Assembly: GCF_004745485.1 (NCBI RefSeq)
Contig: NZ_RHFG01000009.1
Coordinates: 62,001 to 126,000 of the forward strand
DNA length: 64,000 nt
Direction: 5' to 3'
Origin: Brevibacterium sp. S22
GTDB lineage: Bacteria; Actinomycetota; Actinomycetes; Actinomycetales; Brevibacteriaceae
Shown here: piece after piece, positions 7,231 through 15,106 of the stretch
How positions within the stretch are numbered: position 1 is the stretch's first letter
Layout: each line of letters begins with the position of its first letter
Position numbers and translations under genes: made by a program
Notes under the pieces: model-generated
Seen by the model: the letters and a program-made list of their open reading frames with translations, nothing else
What the model was told of the DNA's origin: nothing
Databases searched by the model: none

Positions 7231-7911
7231 TCAGCGCGGAGTCTGACCGCCGGGACGCACCAGCCCAGTCTCATATGCCAGCACGATGAGTGCTGCGCGA
7301 TCGCGGGCATCGAGCCTGGTGAGCAGCCGGCTGACGTAGGTGCGTGCCGTGGCCGGGCTGAGGAAGAGCTCGGCAGCGATCTCGTCATTGGTCAGCCCAC
7401 GCCCGATTCCGCTGAGCACCTCGATCTCCCTCTCGGTCAGTCCCTGAAGACCACACCCCTCGGCAGCGGGGGAGCTGCCTTGCGCCACGGCCTGCATCAC
7501 CGAGGCGGTGATCGAGGGAGACAGCAGTGCGTCACCGGCGGCGACGGTGCGGATCGCCGAGCGCAGATCGACCGGAGAGACGTCCTTGAGCAGGTACCCG
7601 GCGGCACCGGCCCGGATCGCGGCGAAGACGTTCTCATCCTCGTCGAAGGTGGTGAGCATGAGCACCCTCACACCGTTCAACGCATCGTCGGCGACGATCG
7701 CCTCCGTCGCTTCGATCCCGTCCATGACGGGCATGCGGATGTCCATGAGGACGACGTCGGGCCGCAGTTCGCGCACAAAGGACAGGCCCGCCCTCCCATC
7801 GGCGGCTTCGGCGACGACCGTGATATCTCCGTAGCGTTCTGCCAAGGGCCGCAGACCAGCCCGGACGAGCTCCTGATCGTCGACGAGGACGATGCGGATC
7901 GCTTCGGTCAT
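7231..7911 (-). CDS. NarL/LuxR-family response regulator
   Basis: A 226-residue regulator. The receiver domain (about 5-120) has DDQ near the N-terminus, the phosphoacceptor Asp in VVLMDIRMPVMDG (about 56) and the conserved Lys in LLKDVSP (about 106). The C-terminal LuxR-type helix-turn-helix (about 150-215) contains LTEREIEVLSGIGRGLTNDEIAAELFLSPATARTYVSRLL. It is translationally coupled by ATGA to the upstream histidine kinase, so the two form a two-component system. Its targets are not evident; the divergent membrane protein and multicopper oxidase genes are the nearest candidates. Confidence 0.9.
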   Translation of the reverse strand: MTEAIRIVLVDDQELVRAGLRPLAERYGDITVVAEAADGRAGLSFVRELRPDVVLMDIRMPVMDGIEATEAIVADDALNGVRVLMLTTFDEDENVFAAIRAGAAGYLLKDVSPVDLRSAIRTVAAGDALLSPSITASVMQAVAQGSSPAAEGCGLQGLTEREIEVLSGIGRGLTNDEIAAELFLSPATARTYVSRLLTRLDARDRAALIVLAYETGLVRPGGQTPR

Positions 7912-9086
7912 GGGGCTTCCTCGATATCGATGGGCAAGTGCGCTGTCACTGTGAACCCCTCGGCCGTCGTCCCCGCACCGAGGCTGCCCCCGAGCAGTCC
8001 CGCCCGTTCCCTCATCCCATGGATGCCGGCGCCCGACTCCGGATCAGCGGGTCCTCCGTGACCGTCGTCGGCGATGCGGACGATGAGCTCATCGCCATCC
8101 ACCTGAGCAGAGACACAGGCGGCGGCCGCTCCTGAATGGCGCAGCACGTTCGTCATCGACTCCTGAACGATCCGGAAAGCCGCCGCATCGACGGCTCGGG
8201 GCAGCGAGGCCGGGTCGACGCTGATGAGGACGTCGACATCGAGACCGGCGGCTCGGGCGGTGTCGATGACGGTCGAGACCGAGGCCAGACCCAGCGCCGA
8301 GGCGGGGCCGGGTGTGGCCTCGTCCGCGGGGTCCTCCCGGAGTACCTTGACCGTACGACGCAGTTCGCGCAGCGCCTCCGAGGTGGCGCCGCGCACCCGC
8401 TCGAGCGCGGCCGCCCGGTCGTCGGGATCTTCGGCTTCGGTCGCCACCGAGGTGTGAAGGGAGGCCACGGACAGGGTGTGGCCGATCGTGTCGTGGAGGT
8501 CGCGGGCGATCCTCACTCGTTCGGACTGCATCCGCGCCTCGGCGGCCCGGGACTGCTGCGCTGCGGTGAGTGCTGCGATGCGGGACGACTGGATGCGGGT
8601 TTCTCTGGCGAGTCTGACCACAGACCCGAGCGCTATGGCAGCGGCGGCCAGCGCGAGTTCGGTGACGAAACCGTACCCGGTCAGGTGTGCGCGCGGGTCG
8701 AGATCGTCGAACCGGTAGAACGTCGACACGGCGACGAGGACGGCGGCACCGACCACGGCCCACGAGGTGCGCCTCACCTCGGCGGTGGAGTAGAGGACAC
8801 CGACTGCGGGCAAGACCATGCCGATCGGCGGCAGGTTGAGGGCGTAGTAGGCGAAGATCCCGAACACGGACACCGTTAGCACGGTCAGCGGGAACCGGCG
8901 GCGCAGGAGCAGGACGGCACCGAAGCCGAGAGCCCAAACGATACCGGGCATCGGGGAGGATTCGGCGTCGGCGGCGATGACGAGCGAGATCACCAGGGTC
9001 ACCGCAACGGCCAGGGACGCGTCGGTCAGGCGGGGTTCGAGGCGCTCGCGCACTCCGCTCCGGACTCTCGACTCAGCTGCACCCAT
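7908..9086 (-). CDS. Sensor histidine kinase (HisKA_3 / NarX type)
   Basis: The 392-residue kinase has about five or six N-terminal membrane segments, with very short loops and no sizeable extracellular sensor domain. A dimerisation domain follows with the phosphorylated His in RIARDLHDTIGHTLSV, and then a short HATPase domain (ADDGHGGP, GAGIHGMRERAGLLGG). This is the pattern of DesK-like or intramembrane-sensing kinases that pair with NarL regulators. I chose the ATG at 9086 because TACTCT lies exactly 6 bases upstream (leaderless arrangement). A GTG at 9110 would add eight residues and has no ribosome site. Confidence 0.88.
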   Translation of the reverse strand: MGAAESRVRSGVRERLEPRLTDASLAVAVTLVISLVIAADAESSPMPGIVWALGFGAVLLLRRRFPLTVLTVSVFGIFAYYALNLPPIGMVLPAVGVLYSTAEVRRTSWAVVGAAVLVAVSTFYRFDDLDPRAHLTGYGFVTELALAAAAIALGSVVRLARETRIQSSRIAALTAAQQSRAAEARMQSERVRIARDLHDTIGHTLSVASLHTSVATEAEDPDDRAAALERVRGATSEALRELRRTVKVLREDPADEATPGPASALGLASVSTVIDTARAAGLDVDVLISVDPASLPRAVDAAAFRIVQESMTNVLRHSGAAAACVSAQVDGDELIVRIADDGHGGPADPESGAGIHGMRERAGLLGGSLGAGTTAEGFTVTAHLPIDIEEAP

Positions 9087-9098
9087 GGTTCCAGAGTA
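9087..9098 (-). promoter_or_regulatory. Leaderless-type -10 (TACTCT) for the histidine kinase
   Basis: On the minus strand TACTCT (9098-9093) is followed by 6 bases and the ATG at 9086. It decides this start over the GTG at 9110. Confidence 0.5.
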
Positions 9099-9238
9099 CG
9101 GAGCTTTCACCGATGCCGCAGTCGTTTCGACTCGATCATGATGTCGCCTGCAGGCGACAGAATGCTCGCCTCAGGGCGGTGATCACTGACGCTTCAGCGC
9201 CGATGTGGGAAATACGGTCAGTCGGGAGAGTTGAGGGT

Positions 9239-9643
9239 ATGAATACGACAACTCATACGAAACGTCCCCTGTCCTGGCCGCTCATCGTCGGTCTGTCCTC
9301 TCTGGCGCTGCTGTGGCCGCTGACCGGACTGTGGCCCATCCTCGGTGACGGTGCCGTCCGTGCCTTCATCCTGCTCGGGCTCACCGCGGCGGTATGGATC
9401 GGGACCGTCGGCTTCGCCCGCGTCGCCCGGCCCGTGCTCACCCTGACGATCTGCGGTGCGGCGCACGGGTGCCTCAACCTCGCACTCGGCGGTCTGCTCG
9501 CCGGCACCGGAGCGATCGGCGCGGGCCCTGCCGTGCTCATGGCGTTCATTCCCCGTCTGGCGATGGGGGCAGGAGTCGGTGCGCTGGCCGGTCTGGCCGC
9601 CGCCGGAATCCAACGGGCGCTGGGTCGGCGGGACGAGCGATGA
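9239..9643 (+). CDS. Four-span membrane protein of unknown function
   Basis: A 134-residue protein with four hydrophobic segments (roughly 14-34, 38-58, 66-88 and 98-122). A polar N-terminus (NTTTHTKRP) and a basic C-terminus (RALGRRDER) flank them. No family was recognised. The ATG at 9239 has GAGGGT just upstream; longer readings to 9113 run through the kinase promoter. The stop overlaps the start of the multicopper oxidase (ATGA), so it may help its export, assembly or copper supply, but that rests on context only. Confidence 0.65.
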   Translation: MNTTTHTKRPLSWPLIVGLSSLALLWPLTGLWPILGDGAVRAFILLGLTAAVWIGTVGFARVARPVLTLTICGAAHGCLNLALGGLLAGTGAIGAGPAVLMAFIPRLAMGAGVGALAGLAAAGIQRALGRRDER

Positions 9644-11148
9644 GACTGCGCAGGCCCGCAGTGACTGCGGCAGCCTCACTCTTCGCACTGTTCGTCGCAG
9701 TCGGGGTGACCGCGTGCGGAGTGTCGACCACCTCGGTGACGGAGCAGGAGTTCGCGAACGAGCTGGCCATCCCACCGTTGGCGAAGTCGGACGTCGAGGA
9801 CGGAGTGCGCACCTTCGACCTCACCGCGCGGAAGGGTTCGACGGACTTCCCCGGTCAGGACGAACCGACGGAGACTTGGGGGTTCAACGGGGCGTTCCTC
9901 GGCCCGACCCTGCGTGCCGAACGCGGTGAGAAGATCGCCGTCGACGTCGAGAACGACCTGTCCGAACCGACGAGCGTGCACTGGCATGGGATGCACCTGC
10001 CGGCTGAGATGGACGGCGGGCCGCATCAGATGATCGAACCCGGCGAAACCTGGACACCGCACTGGAGGATCGACCAGCCCGCCGCGACCCTGTGGTATCA
10101 CCCTCACCCTCACGGAGAGACCGAGAGCCACGTATACAAAGGTCTGGCAGGAATGGTCATCCTCGACGACGACGCCAGCGCCGAGGCGGATCTGCCGGAT
10201 GAGTACGGTGTCGACGACCTCCCGCTCATCGTCCAGGACAAGAAGCTCTCCGACGGGCAGCTCGAGCTCACTCATGACGGTGCCGAGCCGGGAATGCTCG
10301 GTGACACCGTCATGGTCAACGGCACCATCGGCGCGGTGCAGGAGGTGAGCACGGAGAAGGTGCGGCTGCGCCTGCTCAACGGCTCGACCGCCCGCACGTA
10401 CGCCTTCGAGTTCCCTGATCGGTCGATGGATCTCATCGCCGGTGACGGCGGGTTCCTCGCGGAGCCGGCCAAGGTGAATCGGCTTCGGCTGGCGCCGGGG
10501 GAGCGTGCCGAGGTGGTCGTGGACTTCACCCGGGGTGAGACGGTGCGGATGCGCTCGGCCGAGGTCGACCTCGGCGGGGTGGCGGTGCCGACGACGATGG
10601 GTGGCAACGATTCCTTCGACGTCCTCGAGTTTCGTGCCGCGGACGAGCTGAAGCCGTCTCCCGGGCCGGCATGGCAGACCTCCGAACACGCCGAGGACGA
10701 TGCCCTGGACGAAGCCGAGGTGGCTAAGACCCGGAAATTCGAGCTCGAAGAGCGGGAGATCAACGGTGAACGGATGGACATGGGCCGCATCGACGAGGTC
10801 GTCCAGGTCGGTGACACCGAGGTGTGGGAGGTGCGCAGCAATCAGCCGATTCCGCACAGTTTCCATATCCACGATGTGCAGTTCGAGGTGCTCGATGTCG
10901 ACGGGGAGGCCCCTCCGGTGGAGATGAGCGGGCGGAAGGACACGATCTACCTCGAGCCGAATCGGGACTACCGGCTGCTCATGCGATTCGAGGACTTTAC
11001 GAACCCGCACCTGCCGTATATGTATCACTGCCACATGCTGCTGCACGAGGACGAGGGGATGATGGGGCAGTTCGTCGTCATCGACCCGGACCAGGAGGAC
11101 GAAGTCGGGGTGCCGCCCGCCTCAGAGGGCGGCGGACACGAGCACTGA
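9640..11148 (+). CDS. Multicopper oxidase lipoprotein (CotA/CueO type)
   Basis: The 502-residue protein has a lipoprotein signal (AASLFALFVAVGVTACG, lipid Cys about 25) and three cupredoxin domains. All four copper-ligand motifs are present: HWHGMH (about 114), WYHPHPHGE (about 152), HSFHIHDVQF (about 407) and YHCHMLLHEDEGMMG (about 463). The last contains the His-Cys-His ligands of the trinuclear and type 1 centres. Such enzymes oxidise Cu(I), metals or phenols at the outer face of the membrane. It starts at the ATG overlapping the membrane-protein stop; an upstream in-frame extension to 9394 is an overlap artefact. The two-component system next door is a possible regulator. Confidence 0.92.
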   Translation: MRLRRPAVTAAASLFALFVAVGVTACGVSTTSVTEQEFANELAIPPLAKSDVEDGVRTFDLTARKGSTDFPGQDEPTETWGFNGAFLGPTLRAERGEKIAVDVENDLSEPTSVHWHGMHLPAEMDGGPHQMIEPGETWTPHWRIDQPAATLWYHPHPHGETESHVYKGLAGMVILDDDASAEADLPDEYGVDDLPLIVQDKKLSDGQLELTHDGAEPGMLGDTVMVNGTIGAVQEVSTEKVRLRLLNGSTARTYAFEFPDRSMDLIAGDGGFLAEPAKVNRLRLAPGERAEVVVDFTRGETVRMRSAEVDLGGVAVPTTMGGNDSFDVLEFRAADELKPSPGPAWQTSEHAEDDALDEAEVAKTRKFELEEREINGERMDMGRIDEVVQVGDTEVWEVRSNQPIPHSFHIHDVQFEVLDVDGEAPPVEMSGRKDTIYLEPNRDYRLLMRFEDFTNPHLPYMYHCHMLLHEDEGMMGQFVVIDPDQEDEVGVPPASEGGGHEH

Positions 11149-11179
11149 GGGGGAGGCGATGCCCGCATCTTCGCCGTAC

Positions 11180-11226
11180 TCAATATTCGCTGATGTTCAA
11201 AGAATGTGAACATCAGCGAATATTGA
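11180..11226. repeat. Perfect 19-bp inverted repeat (9-base spacer) upstream of the AbiE genes
   Basis: The arms 11180-11198 and 11208-11226 are perfect complements (left arm TCAATATTCGCTGATGTTC). The spacer is AAAGAATGT. It follows the multicopper oxidase and could act as that gene's terminator. It is AT-rich, has no T-tract, and lies beside a second dyad, so an operator for the AbiEi protein is at least as likely. Confidence 0.6.
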
Positions 11227-11255
11227 ACACCGGTCCACGTCGGGATAGGGGTTTT

Positions 11256-11296
11256 ACTATGCAGAAATATACTGAACGAGTATATTTGTGCATAGT
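11256..11296. promoter_or_regulatory. 18-bp inverted repeat (one mismatch), candidate AbiEi operator
   Basis: Arms 11256-11273 and 11279-11296 pair at 17 of 18 positions around the spacer GAACG. The dyad ends 13 bases before the abiEi ATG and should overlap its promoter. Known AbiEi antitoxins bind two inverted repeats in their own promoter, and two are present here. Confidence 0.6.
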
Positions 11297-11309
11297 TGGA
11301 GGTGGTGTC

Positions 11310-11951
11310 ATGGCTGAAGCGATCAGCTTCTTGAGGGCCGTCGCGCGATCACCGATGCGGACGATGCGCTATCAGGATGCTCGCGGTCTCGGTTCCAACT
11401 CATGGCGGGTGCTCGACGAGCTGGTCGACCAGGGTGCACTCAAACGCTTAGTTCGTGGCATCTACACAGCGCCTCCCGACGGCAGAGATGCCAGGACATG
11501 GACGCCGAGTCTGGAGATCGCGGGACTCGCCGTAGCAACAGCTCGTCACGGTAGGCGCAATGCGATCCTCATGGGGCTCGGGGCCGCGAGATTCTGGGGT
11601 GCGATCCCTCGTGCTGTGGGGACCACGGTAGTGGCGGTCTCGGTCGCTGGAAGGCGCCCGTTGGAAGTCGGCACTGGCACAGTGCATTTCGCACATCGAG
11701 AGTTGGAACGAGTTGAGGCGGTGTTGGAGCGAACGGAGCTCGGTTCTGGTCTGATCGCAACGCGAGAACAGACTCTCTTCGATCTCCTTATGCGTCCGGT
11801 GCAGGGTGGCGACGCCGAGGCCGCTGCGGAAGGTGCTCGAAATCTGCTCCCGCAGATCGATGTCACCGAATTCCGGGATCTTGTCTCGACCGCTCCGCGA
11901 GTGAACGACAGGGTGCGGAGTGTCTTGAAAGCGAAACGCGGAGCGTCATGA
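11310..11951 (+). CDS. abiEi: AbiEi-type antitoxin / transcriptional repressor (type IV toxin-antitoxin)
   Basis: The 213-residue protein has an N-terminal winged-helix domain (about 1-60). It includes TMRYQDARGLGSNSWRVLDELVDQGALKRLVRGIYTAPP, the usual AbiEi N-terminal pattern ending in a G-x-Y turn. A C-terminal antitoxin domain with RNAILMGLGAARFWGAIPR and TREQTLFDLLMRP follows. AbiEi represses its own operon and counteracts AbiEii without binding it. The ATG at 11310 has a strong GGAGGTGG; the longer ORF from 10824 overlaps the oxidase gene and was rejected. The two dyads upstream fit autorepression. GC content is visibly lower than in neighbouring genes, which suggests transfer. Confidence 0.8.
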   Translation: MAEAISFLRAVARSPMRTMRYQDARGLGSNSWRVLDELVDQGALKRLVRGIYTAPPDGRDARTWTPSLEIAGLAVATARHGRRNAILMGLGAARFWGAIPRAVGTTVVAVSVAGRRPLEVGTGTVHFAHRELERVEAVLERTELGSGLIATREQTLFDLLMRPVQGGDAEAAAEGARNLLPQIDVTEFRDLVSTAPRVNDRVRSVLKAKRGAS

Positions 11952-11990
11952 ACTCTGTGGAATACGCATCGCAGGAAGGAACTCACAGTC

Positions 11991-12689
11991 ATGCTTGACG
12001 AGGACGAGGCAGTATTCTTCGCGAACAAGTTCGGGGTCGCAGAATCGCAAGTTCGACGCGACTACATCATCTCCCATGTGCTTGGCGCACTCGCGGAATC
12101 TCTTGCGGATGACGTTGTCTTCTTCGGAGGTACGGCGTTGACTCGGACGAATCTTCCGGACCTGAGGCTGTCCGAAGACATCGACCTGATCGCGAAGGGT
12201 GATCGCAGTGCGACAGCGGCTGCCATTCAGCGGGCCCTCGTCAAGAACCTACGTCGAACAGTGGGCATTCCCGAGTTCACCCCGGCGCTGGCGGATACAC
12301 GACATCCAGAACCCGCGGTGATGGGGATCGACGAGACGCGCATCCAGTTACAGCTACTGTCACAGATCGGATACCCGGCCTGGCCAACGGAAACGCGGAG
12401 TATCGAACAGAGGTACAGCGATGCTCCTCCAGCTCAGCTCAGAGTCCTCACCCCTCCGGCTTTCGCGGCTGCGAAGCTCTCGGCCTGGAATGACCGGAGA
12501 GCCGCTCGAGATCTCTACGATATGTGGGCGATGGCGACTGACGGCCCATGTACGAGTCCTGATGCAGTTTCGTTCGATGACGTTCCCTCCGAGAAGCAAT
12601 GGACAGCCGCGTTGGCTCACCAATGTCGGCCAAAAGTCAGTGCCTCAGAGGCGGCGTCAGTCGTCCAGCGTGCATGGTCGACGAACTGA
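11991..12689 (+). CDS. abiEii: AbiEii-type nucleotidyltransferase toxin
   Basis: The 232-residue protein carries the nucleotidyltransferase signature FFGGTALTRTNLPDLRLSEDIDLIA (about 44-68): the GG(T/S) turn and the metal-binding SEDIDL pair expected for AbiEii/AbiGII toxins. The later LTPPAFAAAKLSAWNDRRAARDLYDMWAM (about 150-178) is the conserved C-terminal helix with its K and RD-x-YD motif. AbiEii-like proteins block growth by adding nucleotides to tRNA or other targets, and protect against phage. It lies 39 bases after abiEi; an ATG at 11948 is out of frame. Typical AbiEii proteins are near 300 residues, so this is a short member. Confidence 0.82.
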   Translation: MLDEDEAVFFANKFGVAESQVRRDYIISHVLGALAESLADDVVFFGGTALTRTNLPDLRLSEDIDLIAKGDRSATAAAIQRALVKNLRRTVGIPEFTPALADTRHPEPAVMGIDETRIQLQLLSQIGYPAWPTETRSIEQRYSDAPPAQLRVLTPPAFAAAKLSAWNDRRAARDLYDMWAMATDGPCTSPDAVSFDDVPSEKQWTAALAHQCRPKVSASEAASVVQRAWSTN

Positions 12690-12791
12690 CGTGTGGCCAT
12701 AAATCGAGACTGCCGCCCACTAGCTCGAGCCAGTGGACGGCAGCATCATGGTCGTCGGGCAGGATCAGCCTCGCCGAGGAGGGGGAGCGGC

Positions 12792-13550
12792 TCACACCGC
12801 GGTGTAGCCGCCGTCGATGAGGTAGTACGCGCCGGTGACGAACGAGGCATCGTCGGAGAGCAGGAAGCTCACGACCTTCGCAACCTCCTCGGCGGTGCCC
12901 AGGCGTCCGAGCGGGTGCTTGGCTTTGAGGCCCTCGAGAGCTTCGGGGTCGAGGCTGTTCTCCAACAGAGGCGTCGTGATGTATCCCGGGCCGACCGCGT
13001 TGATGCGCAGACCCTCGGCACCGTACTCGGCGGCGGCGTTCTTCGTGATGCCGACGACACCGTGCTTGGCTGCGGTGTAGGCACCGTTGTTGATCGCGGC
13101 GACCGTGCCGTGGATCGAGGCCATATTGACGATCGCGGAGTCCTTCGCACCCGCCTCGAGCATGGCCGGGATCTGGTGGCGCATTCCGTAGAGGACGCCG
13201 TTGAGGTTGACGTCGATGACCTTGTCCCACGAGTCGAGGTCGGTCTCTCCGGCGGGCGCCTGGACGCCGCCGATGCCCGCGTTGTTCACCGCATAGTTGA
13301 GGCCGCCGTAGGTGTCGACGGCGAACTTGACGACCTTCTCGGAGTCCTCGCGCACACTCGTATCCTGCTGGACCGCCGAGGCGGTCCCACCGGTTTCCGC
13401 GATCTCATCGGCGACGCGCTGAGCTGCGGCGAGGTCGATGTCGGAGATGACGACTTTCACGCCCTTGGACGCGAGATCCTTCGAGATCGCTTCTCCGAGG
13501 CCGGAGCCTCCGCCGGTGACGAGCGCAACCTTGTTCGTGAAATCTGCCAT
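12792..13550 (-). CDS. Short-chain dehydrogenase/reductase
   Basis: A classical SDR of 252 residues: TGGGSGLG nucleotide-binding loop (about 12-19), an acidic residue at the end of the second strand (ISDIDL) suggesting NAD preference, NNAG (about 87), the catalytic Ser in NMASIHG (about 142) and YTAAK (about 156-160). The C-terminus (YYLIDGGYTAV) is normal. It probably oxidises a secondary alcohol or 3-hydroxyacyl group; the substrate is unknown. Two ATGs are possible. I chose 13550 because AAAGAAGG lies 8 bases upstream, while it is only 2 bases from the ATG at 13556. Confidence 0.85.
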   Translation of the reverse strand: MADFTNKVALVTGGGSGLGEAISKDLASKGVKVVISDIDLAAAQRVADEIAETGGTASAVQQDTSVREDSEKVVKFAVDTYGGLNYAVNNAGIGGVQAPAGETDLDSWDKVIDVNLNGVLYGMRHQIPAMLEAGAKDSAIVNMASIHGTVAAINNGAYTAAKHGVVGITKNAAAEYGAEGLRINAVGPGYITTPLLENSLDPEALEGLKAKHPLGRLGTAEEVAKVVSFLLSDDASFVTGAYYLIDGGYTAV

Positions 13551-13758
13551 TGCCATTGCCTTCTTTCATCTGCTGTGACGGGCCGGGAATATGCGACCCG
13601 TATCCAGTGCAACCGGGAATCCGCAGGTGGCATTCCTCGCGCGTGAGTCTCGTCGCTCACCCAGGCATCGATCGAGCTCGAAGCATTGATCGAGCGGGAC
13701 TGGCGTGATTGACTATCAGCAGTTGCATTCTGCAATCACTGATGTTCGAGGAGGAGCG

Positions 13759-14322
13759 ATGGGAAAAGTGGCATGGGGTTTCACGTGCTCGATCGACGGG
13801 TTCATCGCCGGGCCCGGCCATGACATGTCGTGGCTGTCGGCGTCCCAACCGAACGCCGAGGGCACCACCGAAGACATGGCCTCGAAGGTCGCCGTCATCA
13901 TCTCCGGGCGTCGCGGCTACGACGCGGCGAAGGCACAGGCCGACGAACGGGACGAGCTGACATCCGAGGCTTACGGCGGCGCGTGGTCGGGGACGGAATT
14001 CATCCTCACCCATCGCCCCGAGGAGCTCGCCGGGGACGCTTCGGTGACGGCACTCAACTGCACCATCGCCGAGGCGGTCGACCGGGCCCAGCAGATTGCC
14101 GGGGATCGCGACATCCAGATCATCAGCGCCGATATCGCCCGGCAGGCGCTCGAGGTCGACCTCATCGACGAGCTGCAGGTCTACGTCGCCCCGGTTTTCC
14201 TCGGCGACGGAACCCGGATCTTCGACGTTCCGGGCGGCAGGCGCGTCGACTGGGAGCTCGTCGAGATCGACGACGCCAACCGGCGCAGCTTCGGTCGCAC
14301 CTACCGGCCGAAGCGGCGCTGA
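13759..14322 (+). CDS. RibD C-terminal domain (dihydrofolate reductase-like) protein
   Basis: A 187-residue stand-alone reductase domain of the RibD-C/YwjB family. It begins GKVAWGFTCSIDGFIAGPGHDMSWL, the DHFR-like first strand and SxDGF/IAG motif. It continues with VAVIISGRRGYD (about 50), TALNCTIAEAVDRAQ and the C-terminal LIDELQVYVAPVFLGDGTRIF (about 138-158), which is diagnostic of this family. Such proteins probably reduce small molecules with NADPH; they are not the riboflavin RibD because the deaminase half is absent. The ATG at 13759 has GAGGAG 3 bases upstream; the longer ORF from 13705 lacks one. Confidence 0.85.
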   Translation: MGKVAWGFTCSIDGFIAGPGHDMSWLSASQPNAEGTTEDMASKVAVIISGRRGYDAAKAQADERDELTSEAYGGAWSGTEFILTHRPEELAGDASVTALNCTIAEAVDRAQQIAGDRDIQIISADIARQALEVDLIDELQVYVAPVFLGDGTRIFDVPGGRRVDWELVEIDDANRRSFGRTYRPKRR

Positions 14323-14326
14323 GTCC

Positions 14327-15106
14327 TCAGCGCTCCCGCCGGCTGAGATCCCAGAGCATCCGCAGCGCCTCCTCGTCGAACTCCTCCCCGGAATCGACAT
14401 CGGGATCTCCGCTGTGGACCTCGGAGTGGAGCTGCTCCATCCTCCGATCGAGCTGATCGGAGGCATCGGCAGCCTCGGTGAGCTCGTCGATCAGGCGGTC
14501 GGGGACGTCGCCGTTGAACTTGTACTGGATCTTGTGCTCGAGGCTCGCCCAGAAATCCATCGCGATCGTACGGATCTGCACCTCGCAGGTGACCGGAATC
14601 GGGCCTCCTCTGAGGAACACGGGCACCTCGAGGATTGCGTGCAGGCTTCGGTAGCCGTTGGGCTTCGGGTGGGCGATGTAGTCCTTGATCTCCACGACGC
14701 GGATATCGTCTTGAGCAGTCAGCAGCTCGAGCACATGATAGGTGTCGGCGATGAAGGTGCATGTGATGCGGATGCCAGCGATATCCGTGATCTTCTCGCG
14801 GACAGCGTCGATGTCGAGCGGCAACCCGCGACGGTGGACCTTCTCCAAGAGGCTGCGTGGTGACTTCACTCGCGAGGAGATGTGCTCGATCGGGTTGTAG
14901 CTGTGAGCCTGCGTGGACTCCTCGCGCAGGATGGAGATCTTCGTGAGCAGTTCATCGATGACGAAGCGGTGATGCATGATCAGTCGGGAGAAGTCCTGCC
15001 GTAGAGCCCGGAGGCTATCGACCTGGCTCTGAGTCGGCAGTGGGCGCAGTGACTTCGGTGCATCGTCCGATCGGTCACCAGGGTCTCGATCGGCAGGGCC
15101 GGTCAT
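14327..15106 (-). CDS. Small alarmone synthetase (RelA/SpoT synthetase domain, RelQ/YjbM type)
   Basis: The 259-residue protein has only the (p)ppGpp synthetase domain: no HD hydrolase, TGS or ACT domain. Landmarks are SSRVKSPRSLLEKVHRRGLPL (about 102-122), DIAGIRITCTF (about 134), DYIAHPKPNGYRSLHAILEVPV (about 164-185, with the nucleotide-binding GYRS) and EVQIRTIAMDFWASLEHKIQYKF (about 197-219). It makes the alarmone from GTP/GDP and ATP. I chose the ATG at 15106 for the strong GAGGAGGAG upstream; a start at 15217 overlaps the efflux gene by over 140 bases. Even so it overlaps the preceding MFS gene by 32 bases. Confidence 0.88.
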   Translation of the reverse strand: MTGPADRDPGDRSDDAPKSLRPLPTQSQVDSLRALRQDFSRLIMHHRFVIDELLTKISILREESTQAHSYNPIEHISSRVKSPRSLLEKVHRRGLPLDIDAVREKITDIAGIRITCTFIADTYHVLELLTAQDDIRVVEIKDYIAHPKPNGYRSLHAILEVPVFLRGGPIPVTCEVQIRTIAMDFWASLEHKIQYKFNGDVPDRLIDELTEAADASDQLDRRMEQLHSEVHSGDPDVDSGEEFDEEALRMLWDLSRRER

